Of a DNA stretch of 64,000 nucleotides, positions 43,317 through 56,002 are shown piece after piece. Position numbers and translations under genes: made by a program. The stretch spans positions 20,037,001-20,101,000 of the forward strand of contig CM053806.1 of the NCBI GenBank assembly GCA_028671895.1, in the 5' to 3' direction. This DNA is from Oenanthe sinensis (lineage: Eukaryota > Streptophyta > Magnoliopsida > Apiales > Apiaceae). Below the pieces are notes generated by a model that ran no database searches, was not told the origin of the DNA, and worked only from the letters and a program-made list of their open reading frames with translations. The first letter of the stretch is position 1. Each line of letters begins with the position of its first letter.

Positions 43317-46300
43317 TAGTAGACACTGCTTTACTCAGGCAGTAATTATGCCCATGGCCCCCTGCACAACCACTTCTTTTAATTTTGTTGTCAAATGTAT
43401 CCCTCAGTCTGATTCTAATCAATTTTTTCTTTGTGGTGCTGAATTTAAACATGCAATTTTCCCTTGATTAATCTGGGCCAGAATCTACTATTGAACTCTT
43501 TTTCCCTGGTGCACAACTATCAATTACATTTATAGAGATTCCGGCTTTGTTTGGTTTGCAAGTTTTACGGTTACGTCAACTCAAATCTCCAAGAAATTAG
43601 GTTACATTATGGGTTCCTGTATTATGTTGTTCCTATGTAAATAAAAAACCCTTGTTTGGCTTATAAGTATGTAACTTATCTATTATATTGTTTAATTATA
43701 ATAATAAAAGAAATTTACTTATATAAATAAATAAATATATAAAATTATAAAATATTTAATTAGTAAATTTTATTTGATTTATGAATTACAAATTATATAA
43801 TTAATTGTTCATCTATAATAACAATAGAATTAATTTATACAGATAAAACAAATAAATATCTAATATATAATAATTTAGCAAAAATAATAAAGTATAAATA
43901 ATACAAATATAATTAAATAATACGTTTATAATAAAATATATAATAAATAATCTTACTTTATTTCAAATAAAAATAATACAAATAGAACTAAATAATATGT
44001 TTATAATAAAATTATATATATATATAATTTCATATATAAATATATGTGTGTGTGTGTGTCTGTATAATATTATAAATTATTTTTAAATAATAGTTAGCTA
44101 TATATCTTAACATTTTAATAAGAAACTTAAACATTTTAATATGAAGTTTAGTTTATGTATTTTAATTTTTTTATAAATTTGTGGTTATTTGTTATTATAT
44201 AAATTTACAAAAAATGTATTATATATTTGTTACATAAAAAATGTTTTATATTTTTTTTATAATTTTGTAATTATTTTTTATTATATATAATTTTTGTTTA
44301 TATTTTAATATATATTTTATAATTTTAGCAAGCCCTATAATTCAATATATAAAAATAAAACACACGGTGTAATTCAGACGTATGACCTAGATAACTAGGT
44401 TGCCGTATTTTACAGTAACTCCATTTACCATGGAAGTATGAATTATGTAGATTTTAAACAACTAAACACAATTTTTATATAGGTTCCGAAGTAGAAGCTG
44501 CTTGTTGAGTTATATCAAACCAAACTAGGCCTCCGTCTTGCTAGAGGTTTCCGCTTAGAACTATATGGCCCGTTCCTAAAAATTGTATTTCTTAGGTTTT
44601 CCGCAAAAAAATATTCAAAAATCATATTTTTGTAAAATATAAAATAAAAAAATATTTTACCAAAAAAATAAAAAATTGATACTTTTCAAAAAAAATATTA
44701 TTATTTTATTGTTGGCTAATGAAAGAGATATCGCACTTTTCGATTTATGTATTCACGGGTCCCATAAAACAATTTTAAAAACAAACGGGTAACATGTTGT
44801 GCCACAAACACTAGTTGAATTATAAATCTTATTTGACGAAATACATATTCGGCTGAACCAGCAGCCATAACATTTTTATTCATGATTTTCTGAATTCTCT
44901 GTTCATTTAAATTCTGTTCATATCTTTATTCTATATAGATAAAATAATTTAAAACCCTAATTTAATTAAAATAATTTAACCACACACTACTACTTTTACT
45001 CATTTTTAAAATATAAAATTCACAAAAGCATGTACTTTACTTTTACAATAAATTTATTCAAGAAATTAACAAATTAAAACCCTTTTAGAATAAGTTTAAC
45101 ACTTCTGTTAGCCAAATGTTAAGAAAATACAAAATCTTAAGGGTATCATTGATAAAAGTCAATTTTACGATGATATTAAAGAGAATTTCTTTAAATTTTT
45201 ACTTTTTCCTTAAGTGTTACGAATATATTTATTTGAGTTACAATTATTAATATCTTATCATAAATTGTTTAATATGGTGAAAACTATTTCAAAACATCAT
45301 TTTGGTACCAATATCGTGGGTTTATAGGTGTTTCCTAACTTTTGTGTAACATAAGTGATAAGTGTATCATGAATAACAATTCATAAGTTCAAGGGTACCA
45401 TGAATAAATGTTAAAAATGTGATGGTACCATTGTTAAAAGTTAATTTTACAATGTTACCATAGAGAATATCTCAAATATAAATAATGTTAAAAAAATAAT
45501 ATTCAAACGGAACCTAAAACATTAGGATGATTAAGTTCAAAAAAAAACATTAGGATAATTATCTCAGTAACCATTATTTATTTCATTTTTATTAATTAAT
45601 TTTTTTTTTCTTTCCACTCATTTTATTTCTCTTCTTTCTATTTCTTATCCATCTTTTTACGAATCTATTACTATAAACAAAAATACAAACGAGTATAAAA
45701 GAATTATCGTTAGAGTTGAAATACAAAATAAATCTGCAGTAATTTTTGTATTTTAAAAATATAAATGTATTCAATTTGCATTTAAAATTATTCATTAAAA
45801 TTAGATATATTCAATTAAAATTTTAAATAATATTATAAGATCTGTGATATTTAATTTGAATTTTAAATAATGTTTTAAAATTTAGGATTATTCAATATGA
45901 ATTATTAACAATCAATTAAAATTAAAAAATATTCAAAAACTTATTAATACTAATAAATTTTAAAAATACATAAATTTTATTAAATTTCCTTATGTTTTAA
46001 AAATTTTAAAATATTACTTAAATACAAAATTCTATAGAATTAACCAACTCTTGATAGATATGAATTATATCCTATATATATTTCTGTAAATAAGTACTGT
46101 AATATATATTAAAATGATTATATTATAGTTAATCTATATAGTTAGTAATAAAATATTATTTTCACACTTAATATTATATAAAATTAAAAATATTAAAATT
46201 TAAATAAGAATTATAATATATGAAATAATTTTTATAAATTTATAATAAATATATATTTTAAATATTTAAAAAGTGACCCGTCCACGGGATTTAAGCTAGT

Positions 46301-46755
46301 TATTAGTAATATTTGTTAATTTAAATTAAGGATCTGTTTGAGATTAATGTTGAAAACTGATGTGCTATGAGAAAAATTATTGTGGAAAAGTGCGGTTAGA
46401 AAAATCAGATGACTGTTTCGTAATTTTTTTGATTCGTGCATATTTTGAGATATAATATATAAAAATAATATTTTTAGAGAAATTTGATGATAATATTTGT
46501 CATTAATTCTTGCACATGCTAAAAATCAATTTTTTTCAAAAATACGGGGACATGCATTCTGTGACCTTTTACCTGAAAACACTTTTCCTAACAGCACCTG
46601 ACATGCAAAAAGGTAATGTATACCAAAAAGGACCCTAAATCCACCCTCAGTTTCAACCATCACATATATTCACAGACATAAGATAAGAGTGAGACAATTT
46701 TTATCTATCATCGTTCTCTATTTCTCTTGTCCAAGTCAACCATCACAGACAGACA
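43317..46755. other. AT-rich intergenic region, mostly unassigned
   Basis: No gene found. A candidate terminal-repeat element lies at 43541-44532: the left end GGCTTTGTTTGGTTTG and, inverted, the right end GGCCTAGTTTGGTTTG. 45120-45480 has two diverged copies of a short word set (GGTACCAT, AAAAGTTAATTTTAC). The rest is low-complexity AT. Confidence 0.5.
43541..44532. mobile_element. Candidate non-autonomous DNA transposon
   Basis: Inverted ends GGCTTTGTTTGGTTTG (43541) and GGCCTAGTTTGGTTTG (inverted, near 44532) enclose AT-rich sequence without frames. No target duplication confirmed. Confidence 0.35.
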
Positions 46756-46896
46756 TGAATTTGAAAGCCCTTCTTACCACTACTACGTTCCAAAACCCTA
46801 AATTCCTGAATATATTCACCGCACATTGTAAACATTCATTTCTTCATCCTCCTCGTCGTATAATATCCTCATTTTTTATATATATTAATTTTAGTT

Positions 46897-46900
<4 letters not shown>

Positions 46901-46956
<56 letters not shown>
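46901..46956. repeat. (TA)n microsatellite
   Basis: About 28 TA units in the proposed first intron of the MATE gene. Confidence 0.95.
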
Positions 46957-46960
<4 letters not shown>

Positions 46961-47344
46961 TATATGTATGTGTATGACTTTGTAGATTATATATATAGTC
47001 AAAGATATGATTATAGAAATCTTTTGAATATTTATTTTATTTTAATTAAAATAAATATGGCTATCTTTTATTTTGGAAAGTTTTTGAAATTAGAATTGGT
47101 TGTTAAAATATTATACTGATATTATGAGTATTAATTTTGATATCAATTAGTGATTGTGTTAAGGGTAAATAGAGGTTTAGAGTTAAAGAAAAATGCACAC
47201 ATAAAGTTAGTCAGAGAATTTTCACCTTAAGTAATGTATTATTTCTCTAGCAATATTTCTATGTTCACGGCAATTTCTTGATGTGATATATAATTCATAT
47301 ATATTACATTGAATTTTTGTAAACACATGTGAGTTATAGTATTT

Positions 47345-47352
47345 TGTGTGTG

Positions 47353-47417
<65 letters not shown>
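47345..47417. repeat. (TG)n/(TA)n compound microsatellite
   Basis: Short TG and TA runs lead into about 24 TG units. A Cys-Val repeat frame here is an artefact of the repeat. Confidence 0.95.
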
Positions 47418-47419
<2 letters not shown>

Positions 47420-48038
47420 TGTGTTAATTCATTTGCTCATCAGTTAGCTATGGTATTGATACATGTTTCAAGATTGGGTTATGTCAAGTTTTATTTAGAA
47501 TGTAAAGATTGGAAAAGCCCTATTTGTATATTTGTATTGTATATCTTATGAATGGCTATGATGCTACTACTCTCCTGTATATTATATAGTAATTTTGACT
47601 TTTTTTAAGATTGAGTTATGTTAGACTTTATTTATAATGTAAAGACTGACAAACCCCTAATTGTATTGTAATATTATGAATGACTATGGTGCTACTACTC
47701 TCCTGTATATTATATAGTATTTTAGACTTGTTTTAAGATTGTGGTATGTCAAGCTTTATTTAGGTGCTACGTATTCTGTATAGTATGTAGTATATTAGTC
47801 ATTTTGGATCAAAACCCTTTTTATAAATTTTATTAATGATTATATTTTCAAATCAGTATTATTTTATCATGTCACCACTATTTTATTATATTGCCATTAT
47901 GTTATTACAAATTTTTGTGTCAAACACCTCTTTTATATATTATTATATTCATTAATTTTATCACTTAGTTTTAGTTTTGTAGCACATATATTTATCAATG
48001 GATTTGGTCAACAATGCTGATGTGTTATTTTTCATTGT

Positions 48039-48865
48039 TGTTTATGTTGAATATGTGATTAATTTAGGATTTCTTCGTGAATAGTTTGATTGTTGATTGA
48101 GGTAAGTTTCTTTCTAGACCTTTAGTTGATTTTTGAAATGTATATCTATATGTTTCAACTCTGAAAATATTGTTTTATGTCAAGTTTACTTTATTAAAAT
48201 AAGGTCAAGTGGTATTATTTTAATTTTATTATCGTTAAAATGTAAGATTTTAGTACCCCAGTTTAGTCTTTTTATTGGACCTGTTAGTACTTGCGTTATA
48301 GTTCCGGAACTAGCTTTTGATACCTTATTAGGGCGCACCACTTTTGGGCCCTTCGGGGATGTGCACTTTTATCGATACCTTAGTAAGGGGCGCAATATTA
48401 GCAATTTTGTGTTAAGGACCGTGTCACCGGGTAAGTGGCTTGAGTATTAAACTGTGTGGATAAAAGTATTTTCAGATTTTGTATCGAATATTGTTATTGT
48501 ATTGCACATCGAAAATTGTTTCAAATTGATATATTCAGTTTACTTGTTTTTTTTACCTGTACTTACTTGACCAGACTAGTGGCGAGGTTAGTTACTTTCT
48601 TTGCTTTGTAGTTCACTCTTTTCTAATATTTCAGGTTATATTTGGGATGAATAAAGACGCTTCAAGCATGCTATGAGACATTTTAATTTTTTCTCTAAGT
48701 TTCAGTATTGTTTATTGTGAGAGCTGCGGCTCTTATTTGTGAACTTTGATTTTTATTTGACCTCCAGTTTACTTTGACTTGTATTTTGCCATTAATAAAT
48801 ATGCATTGTTCCTTTTATTGGGTTTTCGATATAAGTTTAATATCCCAAAAAGTCGGGATGTTACA
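48039..48865 (-). repeat. Probable solo LTR abutting a MATE exon
   Basis: On the minus strand it starts TGTAACATCCCGACTTTTTGG, a common start for plant gypsy LTRs, and ends CATATTCAACATAAACA. Flanks are ATTGT and GTTGT, four of five bases alike. No internal region or partner LTR is nearby. It ends exactly at the 5' edge of the MATE exon at 48866. Confidence 0.45.
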
Positions 48866-49908
48866 GTTGTTATGCACATTACCTCGAAAACATCATATTA
48901 TCAAACATCTCCTTGTCTCATCAACTGTTTCTATTTCAATTGATAATGTTGTGGCCAATGACAGCATTTGGAGCCACATTGTTAAGATTGTTAGCTTTTG
49001 TGGACCTACAACTGGGCTTTGGTTATGCGGGCCTTTGATGAGTTTGATTGATACTATTGTCATTGGTCAATCTAGTTCTATCCAGCTTGCTACTTTAGGT
49101 AATTATATTGTATCATGATTTTTGTCCTTTTCCTTGATTCATTTTTACTAAACTTGACAATTGGGTACACGAATGAATATTTAGTGTTTGGATTTGATAA
49201 TTAGGTACACGAACACGAAACGACCAGATTGTCGGGTCTAATTTTTACCAGGGTTGTTGTTAATGTTGTAAAATTTACTCAAATATGCATTTCAGCATTT
49301 GTATTTAAATTGTTAGGATTTGGGATGTTTTAAGTAATGAGGGTTTCACGTGTAAAGTGCCTTAACACGACTTCTCAATCGAAACCCATTTAATTCATTT
49401 TAAGGTTTCAGAAGAGTTGATAACTTAACACGAAGTCATGAACTTATGTAAGTAACAACCAGGATATATTAAAATTAGTGAGGAACCAGGAATATAAAGA
49501 TAAAAATAAAATATGTAAGAAAATTGTGAATATCCACAAATGTAATAACTCACACATAACCTTTGTTGGTGTTATTGGTTCATTTTTGTGATGCAAATAG
49601 TGTGTGTTACTCGATCAAAAACAATGAATCCTCAAAACTTAATCACTTTTCAGAATTTCAGTTTATCTCTACGATGACATCTCAACTTTACACAATATAT
49701 TTGTAATGTAAAAAGAGTTCACTAAATTAGTAATCAGTTAAAGTGGTGTAAAATATTATGGATCGGATATGCACTTACACTGAAGAAAAGAAATCATTGA
49801 ACATATCAGATAGAAAAGTATTTGGATATAGCATGTTTCCCTTCTTTAAGCATTGCTAAAATCTCATACTATATTTTATGTCCTGCATTGTGTCATGGTT
49901 AAACACTT

Positions 49909-50274
49909 TGTTGGAAACGTTAATGGGCTAACACCGGATTTTAATCTCAAACCATCTGGCACCTGCTATGTTTATAACTAATAGTTGTTGAATAATAAAA
50001 ACACAAAGGTACAACACACTCTTTATAGATATAAATGAAGCTACAACTTATATATTTTGATATGTACACAAAGGCTACTGCTCTTTTTCTAACACCCACT
50101 GCTAAGAGCTTTAGCTCTATCTCTATACTTCTCGCATCTGTGTATGTATATATAAATTACTGCACACGGTTTGCCCACCATATTTCCAGGATGAACAACT
50201 ATTTATTAATATACTTATTCAATCCATTTTATTTTATTCATTAATTATGTTTCTAGAGAGTTTGAATTCTAAAA
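49909..50274 (-). repeat. 3' LTR (366 bp)
   Basis: Plus-strand start TGTTGGAAACGTTAATGGG; the last bases CTAAAA have lost the CA end. The polypurine tract follows directly. Confidence 0.9.
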
Positions 50275-50281
50275 CTCCCCC

Positions 50282-51440
50282 TCAAACTCGATTTTGCATT
50301 CCGAGCTTTTCTTTCATTTTCTGAAACACGTCCGACCTCAATGGATTCGTAAAAATATCTGCTAAATTTTCTTTGATCCTGCAGTGCACTAATTCCACAA
50401 TTTTGTCATTCACTTGTTCTCGAATAAAATGATATTTTATATTGATGTGCTTGCTCCGACTGTGTGACACCGGCTTGCATTCTTCCATTCTGAATTTTTT
50501 AAGAATCTGCTCAGCATATTTTTTCTGCGACATAAAAATCTCATATTTGCTTTGCTTCACTTTGACTCCAAGAAAGTATGACATTTGACCAATATCTGTC
50601 ATCTCAAATTCGTTAGTCATAACTTTCTTAAAATCATCAAACATATCAAGGTTGTTGCTAGTAAAAATCATGTCATCCACGTACAAGCACACGATCATAA
50701 TATCTCCCTCTGAATTTGTTTTTGTGTAGAGAGCATGCTCGTATAGACTTTTCACAAAACCATTCTTCTGAAAATATTCATCAACTCATGTGTTCCAAGC
50801 TCGCGGGGCTTGCTTCAACCCGTACAGTACTTTCTTTAGCCGGTAGACTTTATCTTCCTGGCCTTTTTGAACATATCCTTGTGGTTGCTCAATATAGACT
50901 TCTTCTTCGAGATAACCATTTAGAAATGCTGACTTCACATCCATCTGAAATATCTTCCATTGATTTTGAGCTGCAATTGTTGTAAGAAGCCTTATGGTAT
51001 CAACTCTTGCAACTGGTGCAAATACTTCATCATAGTCAATTTCGTATCTCTGCTTGTAGCCTTTAGCAACTTGCCTTGCCTTGTATTTTTCACTTTTCCG
51101 TCTTGATTTGTCTTTGTCTTATAGACCCATTTGACACCAATTGCTTTATGTCCTTTTGGAAGATCTGTGAGCTCTCAAGTGTCATTCTTCTTAATTGCAC
51201 CAATTTCTTCATCCATGGCCTTATTCCATTTGCTTTTTTCAGAAGCTTCCTCAAATGTTACTGGATCACATTCAGCCATTAAACAAAATAAGGAATAATC
51301 AAATGTGGTTTGTACCGGACTTGTTACATCATAGATGTCATTCAGACTCCGCATTTTCCTTGGTGCTCCCCCTGAATTGTTGTTGTTACTGCTGCTTCAT
51401 GAACTCGATGGTGTCGAGGCAGGAGTTTGTTGAGTTGGAC
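50282..51440 (-). pseudogene. Copia reverse transcriptase, with RNase H largely deleted
   Basis: 50756-51440 holds the N-terminal half in shifted frames. The 157-residue frame at 50755-50282 has VCLYVDDMIFTSNN (catalytic), MSYFLGVKVKQSKYEIFMSQK, then jumps from RMEECKPVS straight to RSKHINIKYHFIREQV, which belongs at the RNase H end. ADIFTNPLRSDVFQKMKEKLG closes pol. So an in-frame deletion removed most of RNase H. Confidence 0.8.
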
Positions 51441-51441
51441 T

Positions 51442-52503
51442 TTATGGAGGAGTTGGATCATTATCTTCATCATCTTCTATATTGGAGTCATCACCATCAT
51501 CATCATCATTAAAGAAAAGACCTATAACTTTTCTTTCTTCCTCGCTCCATCTCCAGTAATCTGATTCATCAAATTCAACATCACGAGAAATGATTAAATT
51601 CTTTGTTAGTGGATTATACAGTCTATAGGCCTTGCTCCTTTTTTCATATCCGGTAAAGATGCATTTCTCGCCTTTATCATCTAGCTTCTTCCTTTTCTGA
51701 TTAGGAACATGTGCATATGCAAGTCCAACTGATGGTTTGCTACCACTCCATGCTTCATTTGGAGTTTTATTTCTGACACTTTTTGTTGGACAACGATTTA
51801 GCAAATAAACAGCACATAACACAGCTTCAGCCCAAAAAGTTCTTGGCATGTGTTTTGCTTTCACCATGCTCCTTGCCATCTCAAGAATAGTGTGATTCTT
51901 TCTTTCTGCAATGCCATTTTGTTGAGGAGTATATGTCGTTGTCAACTGATGATTGATTCCATGTACTCTGCAGAAGCTTTTAAATAAATTTGAAGTATAC
52001 TCGCCTCCTCTGTCTGATCTGAGTATCTTCAAATAATGACCACTTTGTTTCTCCGCTATTGCTTTGAATTCCTTGAATTTATCAAGAGCCTCTGCCTTTT
52101 CTTTTAGAATATATACCCAACTTTTCCTGCTAAAATCATCATTAAACGTTAGGTAATTCCTGTTCCCGCCAAGTGATGCAATATCAAATGGACCAGCTAT
52201 ATCAGTGTGAACAATCTCCAATGGCCTCCTGGCTCTCCATGATTTTCCAACGGGAAAACTTTGTCTGTGTTGCTTCCCCTTGACATATACTTCACATAAA
52301 TTATCTGGTTCATTGATTGCTGGCAAACCGTCCACCATTTTTGTCTTTGACAATAATTTCAAGCCAGAAAATCTAAGATGACCGAATCTCAAATGCCACA
52401 ACCATGAATCATTTTTAATGACTGATTTCAAGCACTTTTGCACCTTCGTCTGCATGTCAAGAGTGAACAGACGATTATGTGACATCTCCACGTTGACAAT
52501 CAA
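51442..52503 (-). CDS. Copia integrase
   Basis: A 353-residue frame. The finger WLWHLRFGHLRFSGLKLLSK is followed by a Cys-poor stretch (DNLCEVYVKGKQHRQSF, where the usual second Cys is Tyr). The core has Asp in IVHTDIAGPF, Asp in LRSDRGGEYTS and Glu in QQNGIAERKNHT. FTGYEKRSKAYRLYNP and an Asp-rich tail follow. DDE is kept. Confidence 0.85.
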   Translation of the reverse strand: MIVNVEMSHNRLFTLDMQTKVQKCLKSVIKNDSWLWHLRFGHLRFSGLKLLSKTKMVDGLPAINEPDNLCEVYVKGKQHRQSFPVGKSWRARRPLEIVHTDIAGPFDIASLGGNRNYLTFNDDFSRKSWVYILKEKAEALDKFKEFKAIAEKQSGHYLKILRSDRGGEYTSNLFKSFCRVHGINHQLTTTYTPQQNGIAERKNHTILEMARSMVKAKHMPRTFWAEAVLCAVYLLNRCPTKSVRNKTPNEAWSGSKPSVGLAYAHVPNQKRKKLDDKGEKCIFTGYEKRSKAYRLYNPLTKNLIISRDVEFDESDYWRWSEEERKVIGLFFNDDDDGDDSNIEDDEDNDPTPP

Positions 52504-52557
52504 TTCTCGAACTTGATTTCTGATAATAAGAGAATTATCCTACATATGTGTATTATA

Positions 52558-53522
52558 TCATTTCTCCACGAGTTGGCCAAGACTGATGATATTATTTTTC
52601 AAAGTAGGTATAAAATACACATCATTGATATATTTCTTCTCACCATTTTTTAATACAATCAAAATTGTACCTTTCCCTTTCACATGAATTTTTGATGAGT
52701 CGCCAAAAGTAACTTCCCCGTTGACAGTGTCATCTATCTCTGTAAATAATTCTTTGTGACCACATATATGATTGCTGGCACCTGAATCAAGATACCAAAT
52801 ATTTTTCTTGCCTTCTTCGTCTCCTTTGTATGTGAGACACATAGCAGAACCCACATCTTTGTCTTCTTTTACTACTGCAAAATGATTGCTTTCTTCCACC
52901 TTCGGGGATCTACACTCATAACTGAAATGGTCATACTTATTACAATTGTAACATTGAAATTGAGACTTATAACCTCTTTATTGAAAACCGCCTCTTCCTC
53001 GGCCTCTAAAATTTAGACCACGACCAGCTGACTGATAACCTTCATTTTTTTGGCCTCTGTTGAACGGTTGTCTTCCACGTCCTCGTCCACTTCGGTAGCC
53101 ACCTTTATATCCACCTCTGCCACGTGAAAAACAACTACTTCTTGTATTTTCACCGATGGACACTTTGCTCTGCAACGCCTTTTCCAGATGGCTTCTATCA
53201 TCATACTGGTTCATCCGCTGCTCATGTGCTTGAAGAGAACCCACGAGCTCATCAATTATAATTGTGGACAAATTTTTTGACTCTTCGATAGATGTAACAA
53301 CATAATCGAATTTTCTTGTCAACGAATGGAGCAATTTTTCCATGACCCGAACATCATCGGACTTTCACCATTTCTTTTCATTTCATTTGTTACCGTTTTC
53401 AAACGAGTAACATATTCACCGATATTCTCCAAGCTTTTCATCTTGATATTTTCGAACTCCACACGTAACACTTGGAGCCGCATCTTTTTTACTTTCTCAA
53501 CACCTTGGAAAGATTTCTGCAA
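52558..53522 (-). pseudogene. Copia gag C-terminus and protease
   Basis: Gag parts at 53522-53319 (LRVEFENIKMKSLENIGEYVTR) and 53343-52978 (Arg/Gly-rich, GGYRSGRGRGRQPF) are in two frames. A CCHC knuckle region near 52910-52970 is broken by a stop. Protease at 52899-52558 has IWYLDSGASNHICG with intact Asp-Ser-Gly. The chain is shifted at least twice. Confidence 0.8.
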
Positions 53523-53852
53523 AATCTACCACGCATCTTTTGTTATTTTTGCTTCTGAAATTTTTCAAAGGTAGATTCATTGACACCTTGAAAAATTATG
53601 AATAATTCCTTTAAGTCTTTTTTACGGGACTCCTTTAACGTCATCTTCTCGGCATTTGGAAGAACTACTTCAGCGGCTGCATCCACGGGCTCGTTATACT
53701 CACTTTCGACAATATCTCAGTTATCGTAAGAACCGAGTAACACCTTCATTTGGATACTCCAGTTCCCGTAATTTGTTGCCGTCAATTTCGGGATTTGCGG
53801 TTATATCATATTCGCCATTTTTATCAAACAAAACCTTAGCTCTGATGTCACT

Positions 53853-54218
53853 TATTGGAAACGCTAATGGGCTAACACCGGATTTTAATCTCAAACCTCC
53901 TGGCACCTGCTATGTTTATAACTAATATATGTTGAATAATAAAAACACAAAGATACAACACACTCTTTATAGATATAAATAAAGCTACAACTTATATATT
54001 TTGATATGCACACAAAGGCTATTGCTCTTTTTCTAACACCCGCTGCTAAGAGTTTCAGCTTTATCTCTATACTTCTCGCTTCTGTGTATGTATATGTAAA
54101 TTACTGCACACGGTTTGCCCGCCATATTTCCACGATGAACAGCTATTTGTTAATATACTTATTCAATCCATTTTATTTTATTCATTAATTATGTTTATAG
54201 AGAGTTTGAATTCTAACA
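53853..54218 (-). repeat. 5' LTR (366 bp)
   Basis: Plus-strand start TATTGGAAACGCTAATGGG (TG lost) and end ATTCTAACA. The primer site next to it (about 53838-53851) is a decayed TGGTATCAGAGC form. Confidence 0.9.
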
Positions 54219-54636
54219 CACTTTAAATTGAATTTAGTTCTTCCGCAGCATAGCACTAACAACTGCCCTCATTTATTTCATTTAATAATGGTTAAAAAGT
54301 ACATATTGTCGCTTTGCCTTGACTACTTTGTCTCTCGTAAATATGATGTATACCACATATAGAGGATTGATTTAAACTTATATTCCATGAATATTCATTT
54401 GCAGGACCGAGGACAGTGTCGTGTGATGATTTAGGTTATGTTTTTATGTTCCTTTCTATTGCTACCTCAAATCTTGTTGCCACTGCACTGGCTGGGCAGG
54501 TTAGTTGGGTACTTTCAAAATTACGAAAAACGCTAAATACACTTACTTTTACACCCATTTTTCAACTTGTATTAATACAGTTAATGAGAAAATTAAGTCC
54601 ATTGATGTTAATTATAAATTTATTATATAGACCCCA

Positions 54637-54798
54637 ATGTTAGTATTTCCTCTAGAAAATAAATTTGATACAGTGAAATGGGAGCACCATATGAGAAAGT
54701 TGTGCTATAAGGTAGATAATTTGGACACAGCTTCCTTGTATTACCTACACTGCGTCAATTTTGCTGCTGACCGCGACAATCAAACTCTGGTAAAATAA
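54637..54798 (+). CDS. Small ORF of unknown identity (53 aa)
   Basis: ATG at 54637 to TAA at 54796-54798. It encodes a clean stretch with FDTVKWEHHMRKLCYKVDNL, then SLYYLHCVNFAADRDN. It lies inside the MATE interval, where central exons are missing, but matches no MATE sequence I know. It may be a captured exon or chance. No start or splice signal supports it. Confidence 0.2.
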   Translation: MLVFPLENKFDTVKWEHHMRKLCYKVDNLDTASLYYLHCVNFAADRDNQTLVK

Positions 54799-55660
54799 AT
54801 GGCCAGTTTTACAAATCTCACAATTCAAATTTTGACTGGTCTTGTATATTCATTATCAAAGATGAATTTACTTATATGAGAAATGTACAAGCACAGGCAA
54901 GCTACTTTTTTTTGCTAGTTGAAAAATCAGCGCATTATGTCTTCATTTGTATGACTACATGCACTCAAATTATTTATTTTCCTTTATTGTGGATTATTCT
55001 ATTTGGCAATTTTCTGGTTCTTTCGACTCTCCTCCATAATTTTTTGTACATACATTATATTCTTGGTCTAAGATCTGTCAATTCATGTTAATCCAGAACA
55101 ATTAATATATATAAGCCACCAGCTGTCCATATCACTCCATATTGTATGTTAACTATGTTCTTCCCTAAAAGGCTTTATCTTCAAGTTCGAACATATGTGA
55201 AATAAATGACATATCACTGGTTATGTTGTGGGGTAAAGGTATGCTCATATAACAAAAATGGCAATGTAATATTATAGTGCTGAGAGATTATATGTTGAGT
55301 TCTGTGTTTTTCCTTTCCAAGGATAAATTTAGCGAATGTGATACAAACTGTTATCTTAATGTTGCTCATCATCTGATTACACAATCTTCTATCAGCATTC
55401 CCTTTTGTTTGTGCAGGCTGGACGAGAGTTGAAATTTATCAGTGTGTCGATGACTAGTATCGTTTTTTGTGGGGCTTTGCTACTTGCGGTACTGTTTCTG
55501 CATTGCTTTCATAAGATCAAGTTAATTTTACTTCTATAAATGTGAATTGATTAACTATTGGTCCATCCAAAAGAAAATTCTGTACTTTCAACTTATATCT
55601 TCATTAGGATAAGAATCCGTGTAGTCTTCTAGAAGCACCAGCTGAAATAAGATAGATAGT

Positions 55661-56002
55661 TATTGGCCCTGTCTTTGGACTGTTTGGAAGTTAAAGGTTT
55701 GAGAAAAAAATTAGATGATTGAAGCAAATCAGAGGTTTGACTAGATCAATCCTCAATGTTTGGTGGTTAGCGGTTTGGACTCAATCCGCTAATTTTGAAA
55801 AAGCTATTTGGAGGAGATTTTTCAATTAGAGGATTGTCATGCGTCCAGTTAAATACAAACACCTAATTCAAACAGCTAGTTACCAAACAGTTTCATTAAA
55901 AATAGTTAATTCAATCAGTTAGTCAAAACATCTATTTAAATCAGTTAGTCAAAATAGCTAATTCAATCAGTTTCAACTAACCGCTAATTGCCAAACAAGA
56001 TA
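55661..56002. mobile_element. MITE-like inverted repeat in a MATE intron
   Basis: The left end CCTGTCTTTGGACTGTTTGG and the right end, inverted, ATCTTGTTTGGCAATTAGCGG enclose repeats of AATTCAATCAGTTAGTCAAAA. The internal word GGTTAGCGGTTTGGA mirrors the right end. Target duplication is unclear. Confidence 0.45.

Larger units (their letters stand above)
49909..54218 (-). mobile_element. Ty1/copia retrotransposon (4310 bp) in a MATE intron
   Basis: LTRs of 366 bp lie at 49909-50274 and 53853-54218, with a perfect 5-bp target duplication CACTT (49904-49908 and 54219-54223). By eye about 22 of 366 LTR positions differ (about 6%), so it is older than the 38.6-kb copia. Minus-strand order: gag, protease, integrase, a damaged reverse transcriptase and a polypurine tract (TTTGAGGGGGAG, about 50275-50287). 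Part of RNase H is deleted. Confidence 0.93.

Noticed and set aside
47348..47551. Cys-Val repeat open frame
   Set aside because: It is the translation of a TG microsatellite.
48133..48450. 105-residue plus-strand ORF
   Set aside because: It falls wholly inside the probable solo LTR and has no recognisable domain.
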